A stretch of DNA of 64,000 bases. Origin: Acidobacteriota bacterium (GTDB taxonomy: Bacteria > Acidobacteriota > Terriglobia > Terriglobales > SCQP01). This document shows, piece after piece, positions 56,301 through 64,000 of this stretch. Position 1 is the first letter of the stretch. Every line of letters starts with the position of its first letter. The notes beneath the pieces were generated by a model. It made no database searches. It was given only the letters and a program-made list of their open reading frames with translations, and had not been told where the DNA came from. The translations under genes were made by a program, and so were the position numbers. Where the stretch lies: NCBI GenBank assembly GCA_027459505.1, contig DAIDIE010000018.1, positions 83,571 to 147,570 of the forward strand, read 5' to 3'.

Positions 56301-56847
56301 CCCTGGGTTTTCGGAACAGATCGACCCAGCTTCCGCTTCCATCGCCGCAGGTCAAAGCGCGCAGGCGCAGGTGAGCGTTACTCCGGCATACGGGTTCAAC
56401 GGCACGGTATCCCTCACCTGTTCCGGCGCTCCGATTTTTTCCACCTGCGGTTTTGATCAGTCCAGCCTTGCGATCAGTGGCGCAACCGCGGCGAGCGCAA
56501 CACTGAGGTTTACAACACAGGGCAACAGCCAAGCCATCCCAGCGCCTCCACCTGTGCGCCTCGCTAAAATGCCTTGGGTACTTTGCTGGCTGCTGTTGCT
56601 CGGTATCAGCTTTTGCGCTGAGGTCATGCGGCAAGGGCGGGCGCCCTCCGCGACGATCCTGGTATCGGCAGCCTTCTGCCTGATGCTGTGCGCAGCGGTT
56701 ACGGAGACAGCGTGTGGAGGAGGCGCCCCGGCTCCCATGGTCAGCTTGCCACCGTCGGTGACGCCCGCCGGGGCGTACTCGCTGACCATTACCGCTACAG
56801 GAGACGGGTTAACCCAGACCGCGAGCTTTGATGTCACGGTGAATTAA
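53383..56847 (+). CDS. Large secreted protein: Asp-box beta-propeller plus Ig-like domains
   Basis: This 1154-residue protein has an N-terminal signal (RFLLLMPIAGLVAAQLPQW). The first 650 residues carry about eight Asp-box (BNR) motifs, for example SSDLGQHW, TSDDGLSW, SSDGGSTW, STDGGLTW and SGDGGQTW, marking a sortilin/sialidase-like propeller. Two bacterial Ig-like (Big1) domains follow at about 665-880, then two acidobacterial-type repeats (LALSPSTVSAAVNQSVPLQL; EQIDPASASIAAGQSAQAQV). Near 1065-1110 two hydrophobic helices enclose MRQGRAPSA, then a Cys-Gly-Gly-Gly segment, then a last short beta repeat ending ASFDVTVN. It is probably cell-surface bound; the ligand is unknown. Confidence 0.75.
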   Translation: MAVASSRRRRLNLRFLLLMPIAGLVAAQLPQWSPLWGTATLPSSGGATLSGAVTSIIFSNGVLFVGTEGGGVWSSANSGGTWTPLSDLTPSLAISALAYNGSSGLLLAGTGRQQNTWGSSESVGLLVSSDLGQHWTSWGTSALAGLRIRRLLSGDSGAVWVAATDPRGAGQGGLFYSAGVGASWQALIAGDVFDVAQDPSSGNWLALSSSGLYFSTDGVAFAPLDSGSASGGALSCSAANPGVCVLLRRTSNGILSLAQTSDDGLSWTSLSLPPGVATDSSSRLLLMNDPGDPLTLWLGATDLYVSHDAGSSWADLSSSFLAGVGARPRSLALGAGQVWLGSQSGLWRSSDGGSTWISASSGLNTLALTGVIQQGTSVGFGVDHLGVVTVPVSALGSTTVPGLQPEFDHVPWLIPSVSASYGSFLWCDLNSGLITPVGQAAALFVAGESETPGQDWPASPPGCVVAGTASGGLLDATNQLWLSTPLQTGLDPSWTPLAGSASSSEIVSMAANTAYSSTASGAVLLESTGNGVLRSTDGGLTWAPVVLPPISGPVNNLVFGSAVQAFGTFGSAGSVSVVSSGDGGQTWQPMGTLPVATVLQLLPDPTSGSVLYAATSAGVWVSGDEGLQWMPLGNGLPQAMISGLQIVNLSGTSRALIAATLGRGAWKLPLASTALAVTAVQGTDQSVAAGSTLPASLKIEVTNVYGAPLPGLVVQWSAGAGVGLSSTSTTTAADGTSAITCTAPEQAGTFQVVASASSSSGENAVADFQETATAGPAAMLLAYSGDNQTQTAGLALAQPLVVEAEDAQGNAAAGATVSFSDSGAGGSFDPATLATDGNGLASVRYTTPQEPGAVTLAASLIGTSAAVNFNVEVTAPPDFALALSPSTVSAAVNQSVPLQLSITGNSSAAVNLVCLSPVTGCAISPDTVTPGATTTATVTVQSGALQAGQNTVQVEGDDGIHQHFASASVTLLSPGFSEQIDPASASIAAGQSAQAQVSVTPAYGFNGTVSLTCSGAPIFSTCGFDQSSLAISGATAASATLRFTTQGNSQAIPAPPPVRLAKMPWVLCWLLLLGISFCAEVMRQGRAPSATILVSAAFCLMLCAAVTETACGGGAPAPMVSLPPSVTPAGAYSLTITATGDGLTQTASFDVTVN

Positions 56848-56876
56848 AATCCCTCGCTACTGGCAGGGTAGTGCGA

Positions 56877-58835
56877 TCAGGGATGGCAGGCCGCCGGCAT
56901 TTTGCTTAACTCAATTCGCTGGCGAATGCTGCCCATCTTGCCCGTCAAGTTGTCGCGGACGGCGAGGGCGGCAAAGTACTCGTTGCCAGGCATGGCCTCG
57001 AAGTGCCCGTGGTATTCCACATCCCGCTGCTCGGCCGTGCGCAATTGAGACTTGTTCAGGTGATGCTGCACCCGCACCATGCGTGACGCCTGGTCGGGCT
57101 GGGTGGGGCTCGCGTTGAGCATCATCAACTGGATGGAAAAGTCCATCAGCGCTCCATTGCCATCAGGGTGAATGATGGAGCTGGGTGCGATCATCGCCGT
57201 AAACGGAACGATGGCCGACAAGCTCACCGCTCCTTTGGCATTGCGCACCTGCTGGCTGCAGGCATGGCCCATAGCTATTGCCAGGGGGACCGCACTCACT
57301 TCGACTGGAGTACGCAACGCCCAACTCAAGTCGTTGGCGATCTGTTTTGGCTGGCTCAGATAGCTGGCCGGCCGTGCGATGTATTCCTGGCGGAACAACA
57401 GCTTCAGCCCCTTTCCTTTGACCTTCACCTTAAGTTTGTGGTTGGAGGGTTGATAGGGCTGGCCATTGCCGGGGGGAACTACGCTGATCAGATAATAGGA
57501 TCGCCATTGCCGCATGGCCTTATTGACTTCGCCACCGAAGTTGTTGTCCATCAGGGCAGCGCCGCCGGTTGCGTCTCCCAGCGTCTGCATAGTATTGATG
57601 CTGGCCAGGCGCACGGAATTGTTGGGCAGCCGCGCCTGCAGCACGGAGGGTCCGACCTGGCCGGTGTAGGACGGGTCGGGAGGGGCAATCACGCCCTGCA
57701 GACTCAAGGGATAAAGACTGACGTCGGCATCATTTAAACGATCAACGACGCTGGTAATGCGGGTGCTCTTGAGGCCCATAGTGTCGGGCAGGAAGTGTGG
57801 ACCGGCCAGCGGCGAATTGCGAAGGCCAGAGTTGGCCGGGTTTGCGCCTGTGGCGCGGCCAGCCGCGCTGGCGGGAATGACTCCCTCGGGCATGTCGCCA
57901 TTCCCCGCGGCATTTCCGATGTGCACAACCTGGGAAGGATCGCTGATCGCCCGCATGGTCAAACCCAGTGCGCTCAGGTCATCGGTCACCCAAATCACTG
58001 TCTTGTGCCCAGGGATATTGCGAAAAATACGGGCCAAGGACTCCAATCCCTGCAGCGTCTCAATGCCTTGCTGCCGCAGCATGGCGTCGCGCCCATTCTG
58101 CAGGGCGTCATATTCGGAGACTGCCTCGGTGGGCAGTTGCGAGCTTGCCAGTCCCTGGCCCACCTGGGTTCCGTTGGTCTGCACCACCTCCGCCCCCGTG
58201 CCCAGGGCGTAAGCGGACGGCATGAACAGCCAGTGCACCATCTGGTTGATCCGCGCGCTGAGGAGCTTCTGGTTGCCCGTAAAGGGCTGCAGCAAGGTCA
58301 GGCGGGGCATCAGCCCGTAGATTGCCATCTGCTGTCCGGAGGGCAGGTCGCTGCGGACCATCTTCAACAGGGAGCGCTGCAAGTATTGCGCCTCACCGGC
58401 TTTGGAAGGAGCGATGTTGAGGAAGTCGAACAGCAGGATCACCCGGTTCGGCGGAGCATTGTGTTCAAAGTTGACCTTCACGCCCGGGGGGAATTGCGGT
58501 GCGGGCTGGGCCGTGTGTGGGCGCAGGTAGTCGACGGCGGCAAGTCTCACCTTTCGCCCGTCAATGTAGACGTTGAAGTCTTTCCTGTTCAGCCCAGTGA
58601 CGGGCTTGCCATCCTTCGAAACCGCGACGGGGATCTGAAGCAGGCTGGTTTCAACATGGAGGCGGACGGGAGGCGCGCTAGGGATCGTCTGGTCCACTTG
58701 TGGGGCTTGATCGCCGGGAAAGCGAGGCATTCCCCGCCGTTGTGCCATTGCGGTTGCCGTAAAGCAAAGCGCCACTGTGGCGAGCATGGCGGCGAGCATG
58801 GCCGCAACGGTCCTACAGCTGAATTGATTGGTCAT
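56877..58835 (-). CDS. Secreted VWFA-related protein (TIGR03436 type)
   Basis: This 652-residue protein has a signal peptide (MLAAMLATVALCFTATAMAQ region). The acidobacterial VWFA-related signature is clear: LLQIPVAVSKDGKPVTGLNR then KDFNVYIDGRKVRLAAVDYL, and RVILLFDFLNIAPSKAGEAQ where the metal-site Asp lies. The VWA fold spans about 125-370 (IPGHKTVIWVTDDLSALGLT). The last 200 residues are beta-rich. It is convergent with the propeller gene, with 29 bp between them. Such proteins are numerous in acidobacteria; the role is unknown. Confidence 0.85.
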   Translation of the reverse strand: MTNQFSCRTVAAMLAAMLATVALCFTATAMAQRRGMPRFPGDQAPQVDQTIPSAPPVRLHVETSLLQIPVAVSKDGKPVTGLNRKDFNVYIDGRKVRLAAVDYLRPHTAQPAPQFPPGVKVNFEHNAPPNRVILLFDFLNIAPSKAGEAQYLQRSLLKMVRSDLPSGQQMAIYGLMPRLTLLQPFTGNQKLLSARINQMVHWLFMPSAYALGTGAEVVQTNGTQVGQGLASSQLPTEAVSEYDALQNGRDAMLRQQGIETLQGLESLARIFRNIPGHKTVIWVTDDLSALGLTMRAISDPSQVVHIGNAAGNGDMPEGVIPASAAGRATGANPANSGLRNSPLAGPHFLPDTMGLKSTRITSVVDRLNDADVSLYPLSLQGVIAPPDPSYTGQVGPSVLQARLPNNSVRLASINTMQTLGDATGGAALMDNNFGGEVNKAMRQWRSYYLISVVPPGNGQPYQPSNHKLKVKVKGKGLKLLFRQEYIARPASYLSQPKQIANDLSWALRTPVEVSAVPLAIAMGHACSQQVRNAKGAVSLSAIVPFTAMIAPSSIIHPDGNGALMDFSIQLMMLNASPTQPDQASRMVRVQHHLNKSQLRTAEQRDVEYHGHFEAMPGNEYFAALAVRDNLTGKMGSIRQRIELSKMPAACHP

Positions 58836-59072
58836 GAACGATTTCTCCGGCTCCGCGGCGTGGGCTTTTTATAATACGCCACGCTGGCGGCAATGGTTTC
58901 AGGCGGCCCTTCATGGATGGGCTCCGGGCGGCGGCACTGGATAGCGGCACTGGATTAGTGGGTAGGGGATAGCGGTGCAGGGTCGGCCCAGCAAGTGCGC
59001 CTGGGCACCGGTTCGCCGTCGTCCACTTTTTGCCGCTTGACAGGCAGGGAAGGGGCTGGCATTCTGACTGAG

Positions 59073-59088
59073 CAAGTACTTACTTACT
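59073..59088. promoter_or_regulatory. Probable TetR operator overlapping promoter and start
   Basis: The stretch at 59073-59088 contains the palindrome AAGTACTT followed by two further TTACT units and TACTAT, directly before the ATG at 59089. Such AGTA/TACT repeats are typical operators of TetR repressors that control RND pumps, so this is likely the autoregulatory site of the downstream three-gene operon. Confidence 0.6.
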
Positions 59089-59874
59089 ATGAGCCCCGGA
59101 CCCCGCCTCTCCTCCTCCGACCGCCGCCTGCAGCTTTTGCAGTGCGCCATCGACCTGTTTGCCCGCAAGGGATTCAGCGGCGCCACCACGCGCGAAATCG
59201 CCGCCAGCGCCGGCGTCAGCGAGGCAGTGATCTTTCAGCACTTTCCCAGCAAGACCGCCCTCTACCAGGCGGTTTTGGAGCACCGCGCCGCTGCTTCCGG
59301 ACAGGAAGAACACTCCTGCGAGGTGCGCCGGCTGATGGAGGCGGGCGACGATCGCGGCGTGCTGGCCCTGTTGTTTCAGGGTTGCTTGAAATGCATGCGC
59401 GAGGACGCTGAATTCGAGCGCGTGTTGCTCTATGCCGGACTGGAAGGCCACGAGATCGCTTCGGTGCAAATCGAGCGCTTCTTCCCGGAAATCGCCCGCC
59501 TGATTGCCTACTTCGAGGAGCGGGAAAAACACGGTGTTTATCGTCCCGGCAGCGCGACCATCCTGGTTTTTCTGATGATCGCGGCGAGCCGGTTCTACGG
59601 GATTTATCGCTACCTGCTGCCCCAAACCACCGTGGTGCACGACTTGTTCACCGAAGAGCAACTGCGGGAACAGACGCTGGATGCTGTTTTGCGCGGATTT
59701 TCCGCGCTGCCGGAATCGCGGCGCAACAAGCAGGCAAATGGCGACAGGAAAAAAGCCCGGGGCGCCAACGGCGCGGAACACGGGAAGGCCGCGGTCCGAA
59801 TCCCGCGGGCGAAGACGACCACTGGGCGGAAGGCGCCCGCTCGCCGCCAGAAAGGCAAGAAAGAAGCGTCATGA
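59089..59874 (+). CDS. TetR family transcriptional regulator
   Basis: This 261-residue repressor has the TetR DNA-binding domain (AIDLFARKGFSGATTREIAA; AGVSEAVIFQHFPSKTALYQ, helix-turn-helix about 33-52) and a ligand-binding C-terminal domain. After residue 215 there is a basic tail of about 45 residues rich in K, R and A, not usual for the family and possibly nonspecific DNA-binding. It overlaps the adaptor gene by ATGA and probably represses the whole pump operon. Confidence 0.92.
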   Translation: MSPGPRLSSSDRRLQLLQCAIDLFARKGFSGATTREIAASAGVSEAVIFQHFPSKTALYQAVLEHRAAASGQEEHSCEVRRLMEAGDDRGVLALLFQGCLKCMREDAEFERVLLYAGLEGHEIASVQIERFFPEIARLIAYFEEREKHGVYRPGSATILVFLMIAASRFYGIYRYLLPQTTVVHDLFTEEQLREQTLDAVLRGFSALPESRRNKQANGDRKKARGANGAEHGKAAVRIPRAKTTTGRKAPARRQKGKKEAS

Positions 59875-61199
59875 GAACCACAGCGAAGATCGTTGTTTTA
59901 GCCCTTGCCGTGTTGCTGAGCATTTTGGGCCAGTTGGCCTGCGGTCCTTCCCACGCGGCGCAGCCAGTGCCAACGGCGGCGCTGGCAGTTGCAGTAGCGC
60001 GGGCTGAACACGCGCAGGTGCCGCGTGTGATTGGCGCCGAGGGTGGTTTTATTGCGGTGCAGCAGTCCAACCTGGCGCCGCACGAAGAGGGCGTCATTTC
60101 TTCGACACCCGTGGATGTAGGCAGCTATGTGCGTCGCGGCCAAGTGATTGCCACTCTGGATCCGGTGGATTTTCAATTACGCGAGCGTCAGGCGAGCGCC
60201 GCTTTGGAGCAGGCGCGGGCGGCAATTGGACTGCACAATTCCAGCGCCGCCTTCCAGCCGGCCAAGGTGCCGTCCGTGGCCTCCGCCCATGCCGCTTTGC
60301 TACAAGCTCAGGCACGCGATCAGTTGGCGCGCAACAACCTGCACCGCTATCGCGGTCTGGTGGCCAGCGGCGATGTCGCCGAGAGTGTATTTGACCAGAT
60401 CAGCGTTCAGGCGCGCAGCGCCGACGCGGAACTGACCGCGGCACGCCAGCAATACCGCGCCGCTCTCGACATGGCGCGCCAGGGTTATGCGCAGGTTGCA
60501 GCCGCGCAATCGGCTCTCGCCTTGAGCAACAAGGGAGTTCGCGATACGCGGATAGTCGCACCCTTCGCCGGCTGGGTTGCCGCCCGTCCGGTCGCGGTGG
60601 GCGAGCACGTGACTCTGATGACCAATGTGGCGACCGTGGTGCAGCTCTCGCCTTTGAAGCTGCAATTGCGGATTCCGCAGCAAGATGTCTCTGAACTGCG
60701 TCTGGGGCAGGCCGTGCTGGCCTCCGTCAGCGGGTTCTCCCGTCCTTTTCAGGGCAAGCTGAGCGCGCTGAGCCCCGCGCTGGACGCTACTTCACGCGCC
60801 CTGCTGGTGGAGGCGACCTTCCGCAATCAACGCCGTCTGTTGCGCCCGGGAATGTTCGCCCACGCCCGGATCGTATTACCGGGTGCGCGGGCCGTCGCCG
60901 TAGTTCCTGCCTCGGCTGTGGTTTACAACAGCGGAACCGACTCTGACCAGATCTTTACCGACGACGGGGGCGTCGCCCACGTTCATGTCGTTCAGCTTTC
61001 CAGACCGTACAATCCTGCCGAGGATGGTGTCAGCGGAACGGTGCAGGTTCTCTCCGGTCTACCCGCCGACGCTACGGTCATCACCAGTGGCGTTGGGCAC
61101 CTGGTGGATGGCGCCAAGGTGAGGCCGCAGCCGGTGGCAGGCGGTCCGGGACCAAGCGGACTACGCGACGGCGCCCGCAACGGGGGAGCGCATGCATAA
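59871..61199 (+). CDS. RND efflux periplasmic adaptor (membrane fusion protein)
   Basis: This 442-residue protein starts MRTTAKIVVLALAVLLSILG, a signal sequence; the Cys in QLACGPS near residue 24 may be lipidated but the lipobox is imperfect. The lipoyl-like domain is split (LAPHEEGVISSTPVDVGSYV then GVRDTRIVAPFAGWVAARPV) around an alpha-hairpin, followed by beta-barrel and membrane-proximal domains (VVYNSGTDSDQIFTDDGG). It bridges the inner-membrane pump to an outer-membrane channel. The last 8 nt overlap the pump gene. Confidence 0.92.
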   Translation: MRTTAKIVVLALAVLLSILGQLACGPSHAAQPVPTAALAVAVARAEHAQVPRVIGAEGGFIAVQQSNLAPHEEGVISSTPVDVGSYVRRGQVIATLDPVDFQLRERQASAALEQARAAIGLHNSSAAFQPAKVPSVASAHAALLQAQARDQLARNNLHRYRGLVASGDVAESVFDQISVQARSADAELTAARQQYRAALDMARQGYAQVAAAQSALALSNKGVRDTRIVAPFAGWVAARPVAVGEHVTLMTNVATVVQLSPLKLQLRIPQQDVSELRLGQAVLASVSGFSRPFQGKLSALSPALDATSRALLVEATFRNQRRLLRPGMFAHARIVLPGARAVAVVPASAVVYNSGTDSDQIFTDDGGVAHVHVVQLSRPYNPAEDGVSGTVQVLSGLPADATVITSGVGHLVDGAKVRPQPVAGGPGPSGLRDGARNGGAHA

Positions 61200-64000
61200 G
61201 CTCGCCGCACTTTGTGTCCGCCGCCCGGTGTTCGCCACCATGCTGATTGGCGCGCTCGTCGTGGTCGGGTTGTTTTCCCTCGGGACGCTGGGACTCGATC
61301 TGTTTCCCAAAGTCGATGTGCCAACAGTGTTGGTCACCGTCAGCGATCCAGGCGCCAGCGCCCGCGAGGTGGAGACGGAAATCACCAAGCCGATCGAGGA
61401 TGCCGTCAACACCATTAGTAAGATTGACGATATCCACTCGACCTCTTCCGAGGGTTTATCGCAGGTCATCATTGAATTCAAGCTGGACAAAAACGGCGAT
61501 ACCGCGACCCAGGAGGTGCAAAGCAAGGTCAACGCGCTGATTGCATCATTGCCGAGCAGCGCCAAAACGCCGATTGTGCTGAAATTCGATCCTGACGCGC
61601 AGCCCATATTGCAGGTCGCGGTTTCCGCGCCGCGCCCGGTCAAGGAGGTGACCGACATCGCCGACCGGCTGGTGAAGCGCGCGATCGAGAATGCCCCGGG
61701 AGTCGGCGAAGTGACGCTTGTAGGCGGGCAGAAGCGCGAGATTCAGGTACTGGTGGACCCGGCCAAACTGCAGGCCCTGAATTTGAGCGTTTCCCAGGTC
61801 GCACTGGCCCTGCAACAGCAAAACCTGCAGCTTCCGGGAGGAACGGTGAATCAGGGGGCGCGGGCGTTCACCCTGCGCACCATGGGTTTGCTCAAGCACG
61901 CCAGCGATTTTGAGCAACTGGTGGTGGCCAACCATGATGGTTATCCTGTCAGGTTGAAGGATATTGGGCGCGTGATTGACGGCCAGGCGCAGCCCGAGAC
62001 CGCATCTTTGCTGGATGGGCAGCCGACGGTCGCGCTGCTGGTGCTGAAGCAGTCGGGCGCCAACAGTGTTGACGCCTCGCGCGGGGTACGGCAGCGGCTG
62101 GCGCAGCTTGCACCCACGCTGCCCAAAGATGTTCACCTGCAGGTGATCGGGGACCAGTCGGTCTTTATTGAAGCCTCTCTTTCCAAAATCAAAGAACACT
62201 TGATCGTGGGCAGCTTTCTGGCCGCGCTGGTGATCCTGATCTTCCTCTCCAACTGGCGCACAACGGTGATCGCCGCACTGGCTATTCCCACCTCCATCAT
62301 TTCCACCTTCGCGCTGATGAACGCCATGGGTTACACCCTGAATGTGGTGACCATGCTGGCGTTGACGCTCATGGTGGGGATCGTTATTGATGACGCCATC
62401 ATTGTCCTGGAGAATATTTTCCGCTTCATTGAAGAGAAGGGAATGCCGCCCTTTACAGCGGCAGTGGAGGCCACCAAGGAAATTGGCCTGCCGGTGATGG
62501 CGACCACGCTTTCGCTTCTGGCCGTGTTTCTTCCGATCGGGTTCATGGGAGGCATCGTGGGCCGCTTCATGTCGGCTTTCGGATTTACCGCCTCGTTTGC
62601 CATTGCGGTATCGCTGCTGGTTTCCTTTACGTTGACCCCGATGCTTGCGGCACGCATGCTGCGCCGGGATCCCTCGGGCCCGGACCATCATGACTCCAAG
62701 CAAACTCCGGTGTTTGCCTGGATCGATCACCATTACACGCGCCTGTTGGAGTGGTCTCTGGCGCATCGCCGGCGCGTGGTGCTGTTTTGTGGACTGGCCA
62801 TTCTGGCGATCGTGCCCCTGTTCATGTTTGTGGGAAAGAATTTCCTGCCCACCGATGATCGCTCCGAGTTTACCGTTCAGGTGAAGATGGCGGTGGGCAC
62901 CAGTCTCGCCGCCACGACATTACAAGCCGAGCGCATGGCGGCCGCTATCCGGCAATTGCCCGGCGTGGAACACACCTTGACGGTAACCGGCAATGGTCCC
63001 GACAAGGCCCAGTACAAGGGGTCGATTGACGTCATTCTTGTACCGCCCCATGATCGCTCGCTTGGCCAGCAGGCGTTGATGCTGCAAACGCGCGACATGC
63101 TGCACAAGGACTTCAGCGATGTCACTGTCAGTGTCCAAAAAATCAGCGAAGTCGGTGGCAATCAGGACAACAGCGATGTGCAGTACGCTTTGTCGGGTCC
63201 GGACCTGAATCGGCTGGACCACTACGCCACTGATGTGCTGGCCAAGCTGCGCAAGGTTCCGGATGTGGTCGATGCCGACACCTCTATTGCGTCCGGCAAT
63301 CCGGAGATGCGGGTCGTTATTGATCGCCAGCGTGCCGCCGACTTGGGTGTTACCGTGCAGGACATTTCCGCCGCGATCAGCGCTTTGGTGAGCGGGCAAA
63401 CGGTGTCGACCTTTAACGCCAACGGTGAGCAGTACGACGTGCGCTTGCGTGCAATCGCCGCGGCGCGCTCCGGAGTCAATGCGCTCAGGCAGATTCCGGT
63501 GGCGGTTACGCCTTCCGGCGTAGTCACGCTCGATCAGGTGGCCGAGGTGGTTCCCGCCACCGGGCCGGCCAGTATTACCCGTCTCAACCGGCAGCGGACG
63601 GTGACGCTTTTTGCCAACGTTTTGCCGGGCGGCTCACAGGCGGCGGTGCTGAACGCGCTGGACCAGGCTGTCGCGCAAGAGCACATGGCGCCGGGCTATG
63701 CCCCCGCGCTGACCGGCGCCAGTAAAGAGCTGCGCCGTACCGGCTACTATTTTGGTTTGGCGTTTTTGTTGACCTTCATTTTTATTTATATCGTTCTGGC
63801 TGCACAGTTTGAATCGTTCCTGCATCCGGTCACGATCTTGCTCACCCTGCCGCTCGCGGTTCCCTTCGGACTGGTGTCGCTGCTGATTGCCCACCAGACG
63901 GTGAACATCTTTACGGGTTTGGGCCTGCTGGTGCTGTTCGGCATTGTGAAAAAGAACGCCATCCTGCAGATTGACCACACCAACAACCTGCGCGCGCAAG
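61192..64000 (+). CDS. RND efflux pump inner-membrane transporter (3' partial)
   Basis: The first 936 residues of an AcrB/MexF-type pump are visible before the window ends. It starts MHKLAALCVRRPVFATMLIG after a GGGGAGCGC ribosome binding site. Motifs are LFPKVDVPTVLVTVSDPGAS, ALVILIFLSNWRTTVIAALA, and the proton-relay aspartates D400-D401 in GIVIDDAIIVLENIFRF. The porter domain and the second membrane half follow (LTFIFIYIVLAAQFESFLHP). It works with the adaptor and an outer-membrane channel, possibly encoded just beyond the right edge. Substrates cannot be read. Confidence 0.95.
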   Translation, partial: MHKLAALCVRRPVFATMLIGALVVVGLFSLGTLGLDLFPKVDVPTVLVTVSDPGASAREVETEITKPIEDAVNTISKIDDIHSTSSEGLSQVIIEFKLDKNGDTATQEVQSKVNALIASLPSSAKTPIVLKFDPDAQPILQVAVSAPRPVKEVTDIADRLVKRAIENAPGVGEVTLVGGQKREIQVLVDPAKLQALNLSVSQVALALQQQNLQLPGGTVNQGARAFTLRTMGLLKHASDFEQLVVANHDGYPVRLKDIGRVIDGQAQPETASLLDGQPTVALLVLKQSGANSVDASRGVRQRLAQLAPTLPKDVHLQVIGDQSVFIEASLSKIKEHLIVGSFLAALVILIFLSNWRTTVIAALAIPTSIISTFALMNAMGYTLNVVTMLALTLMVGIVIDDAIIVLENIFRFIEEKGMPPFTAAVEATKEIGLPVMATTLSLLAVFLPIGFMGGIVGRFMSAFGFTASFAIAVSLLVSFTLTPMLAARMLRRDPSGPDHHDSKQTPVFAWIDHHYTRLLEWSLAHRRRVVLFCGLAILAIVPLFMFVGKNFLPTDDRSEFTVQVKMAVGTSLAATTLQAERMAAAIRQLPGVEHTLTVTGNGPDKAQYKGSIDVILVPPHDRSLGQQALMLQTRDMLHKDFSDVTVSVQKISEVGGNQDNSDVQYALSGPDLNRLDHYATDVLAKLRKVPDVVDADTSIASGNPEMRVVIDRQRAADLGVTVQDISAAISALVSGQTVSTFNANGEQYDVRLRAIAAARSGVNALRQIPVAVTPSGVVTLDQVAEVVPATGPASITRLNRQRTVTLFANVLPGGSQAAVLNALDQAVAQEHMAPGYAPALTGASKELRRTGYYFGLAFLLTFIFIYIVLAAQFESFLHPVTILLTLPLAVPFGLVSLLIAHQTVNIFTGLGLLVLFGIVKKNAILQIDHTNNLRAQ

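Noticed and set aside
61546-62766. Long open minus-strand frame of about 406 codons
   Set aside because: It lies wholly opposite a clear RND transporter, and its translation is low-complexity R/H/Q-rich, typical of antisense in high-GC DNA.

Overview
The window is about 64 kb of high-GC chromosomal DNA and most likely comes from an Acidobacteriota (Terriglobia-like) genome. The clues are a TIGR03436-type VWFA secreted protein, a large secreted propeller/Ig-like protein with the usual acidobacterial C-terminus, a sigma factor/DUF4252 operon, a small conserved protein known to me mainly from acidobacteria, and degenerate AGTTGYC heptamer repeats between genes. There are no rRNA or tRNA genes, no CRISPR array and no intact insertion sequence. 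Genes were assigned by reading translations and motifs; no database search was possible.

Layout. 1-1.5 kb: the end of an ECF sigma factor, a one-TM partner and a DUF4252 lipid- or membrane-side protein, all joined by ATGA overlaps. 1.6-6.0 kb (minus): a lower-GC secreted beta-helix protein and a 12-repeat ankyrin protein. 6.6-10.4 kb: a single-chain tandem sensor kinase in which one half keeps the phosphoacceptor histidine and the other half keeps the ATP-binding domain. 10.5-11.0 kb (minus): a NusG/RfaH-like antiterminator. 11.3-26.1 kb (plus): a Wzx/Wzy-type exopolysaccharide cluster with a WecA-like initiating transferase, FkbM methyltransferase, flippase, polymerase/ligase, six GT4-like glycosyltransferases, an acyltransferase and a duplicated pair of membrane-anchored proteins. 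26.2-27.0 kb: two tiny secreted proteins with SPE(N/D)P-type C-terminal sorting signals, sharing an upstream half-site.

27.3-38.5 kb holds dnaE, accA, an unknown with a degenerate receiver-like end, a secreted protein, purU (minus), a CPBP membrane protease and a GH79-like glycosidase. 38.6-52.6 kb (minus) is a complex I cluster in the order nuoACDEFGHJKLMN, with nuoB and nuoI missing from their usual places. 52.8-58.8 kb holds a small conserved protein, the propeller/Ig-like protein and the VWFA protein. 59.1-64 kb is a TetR / membrane-fusion adaptor / RND pump operon that runs off the right edge.

The most distinctive points are the split-function tandem kinase, the complex I cluster lacking exactly two iron-sulfur subunits, and the polysaccharide cluster ending in a duplicated protein pair followed by two putative exosortase-type substrates under a shared palindromic site.
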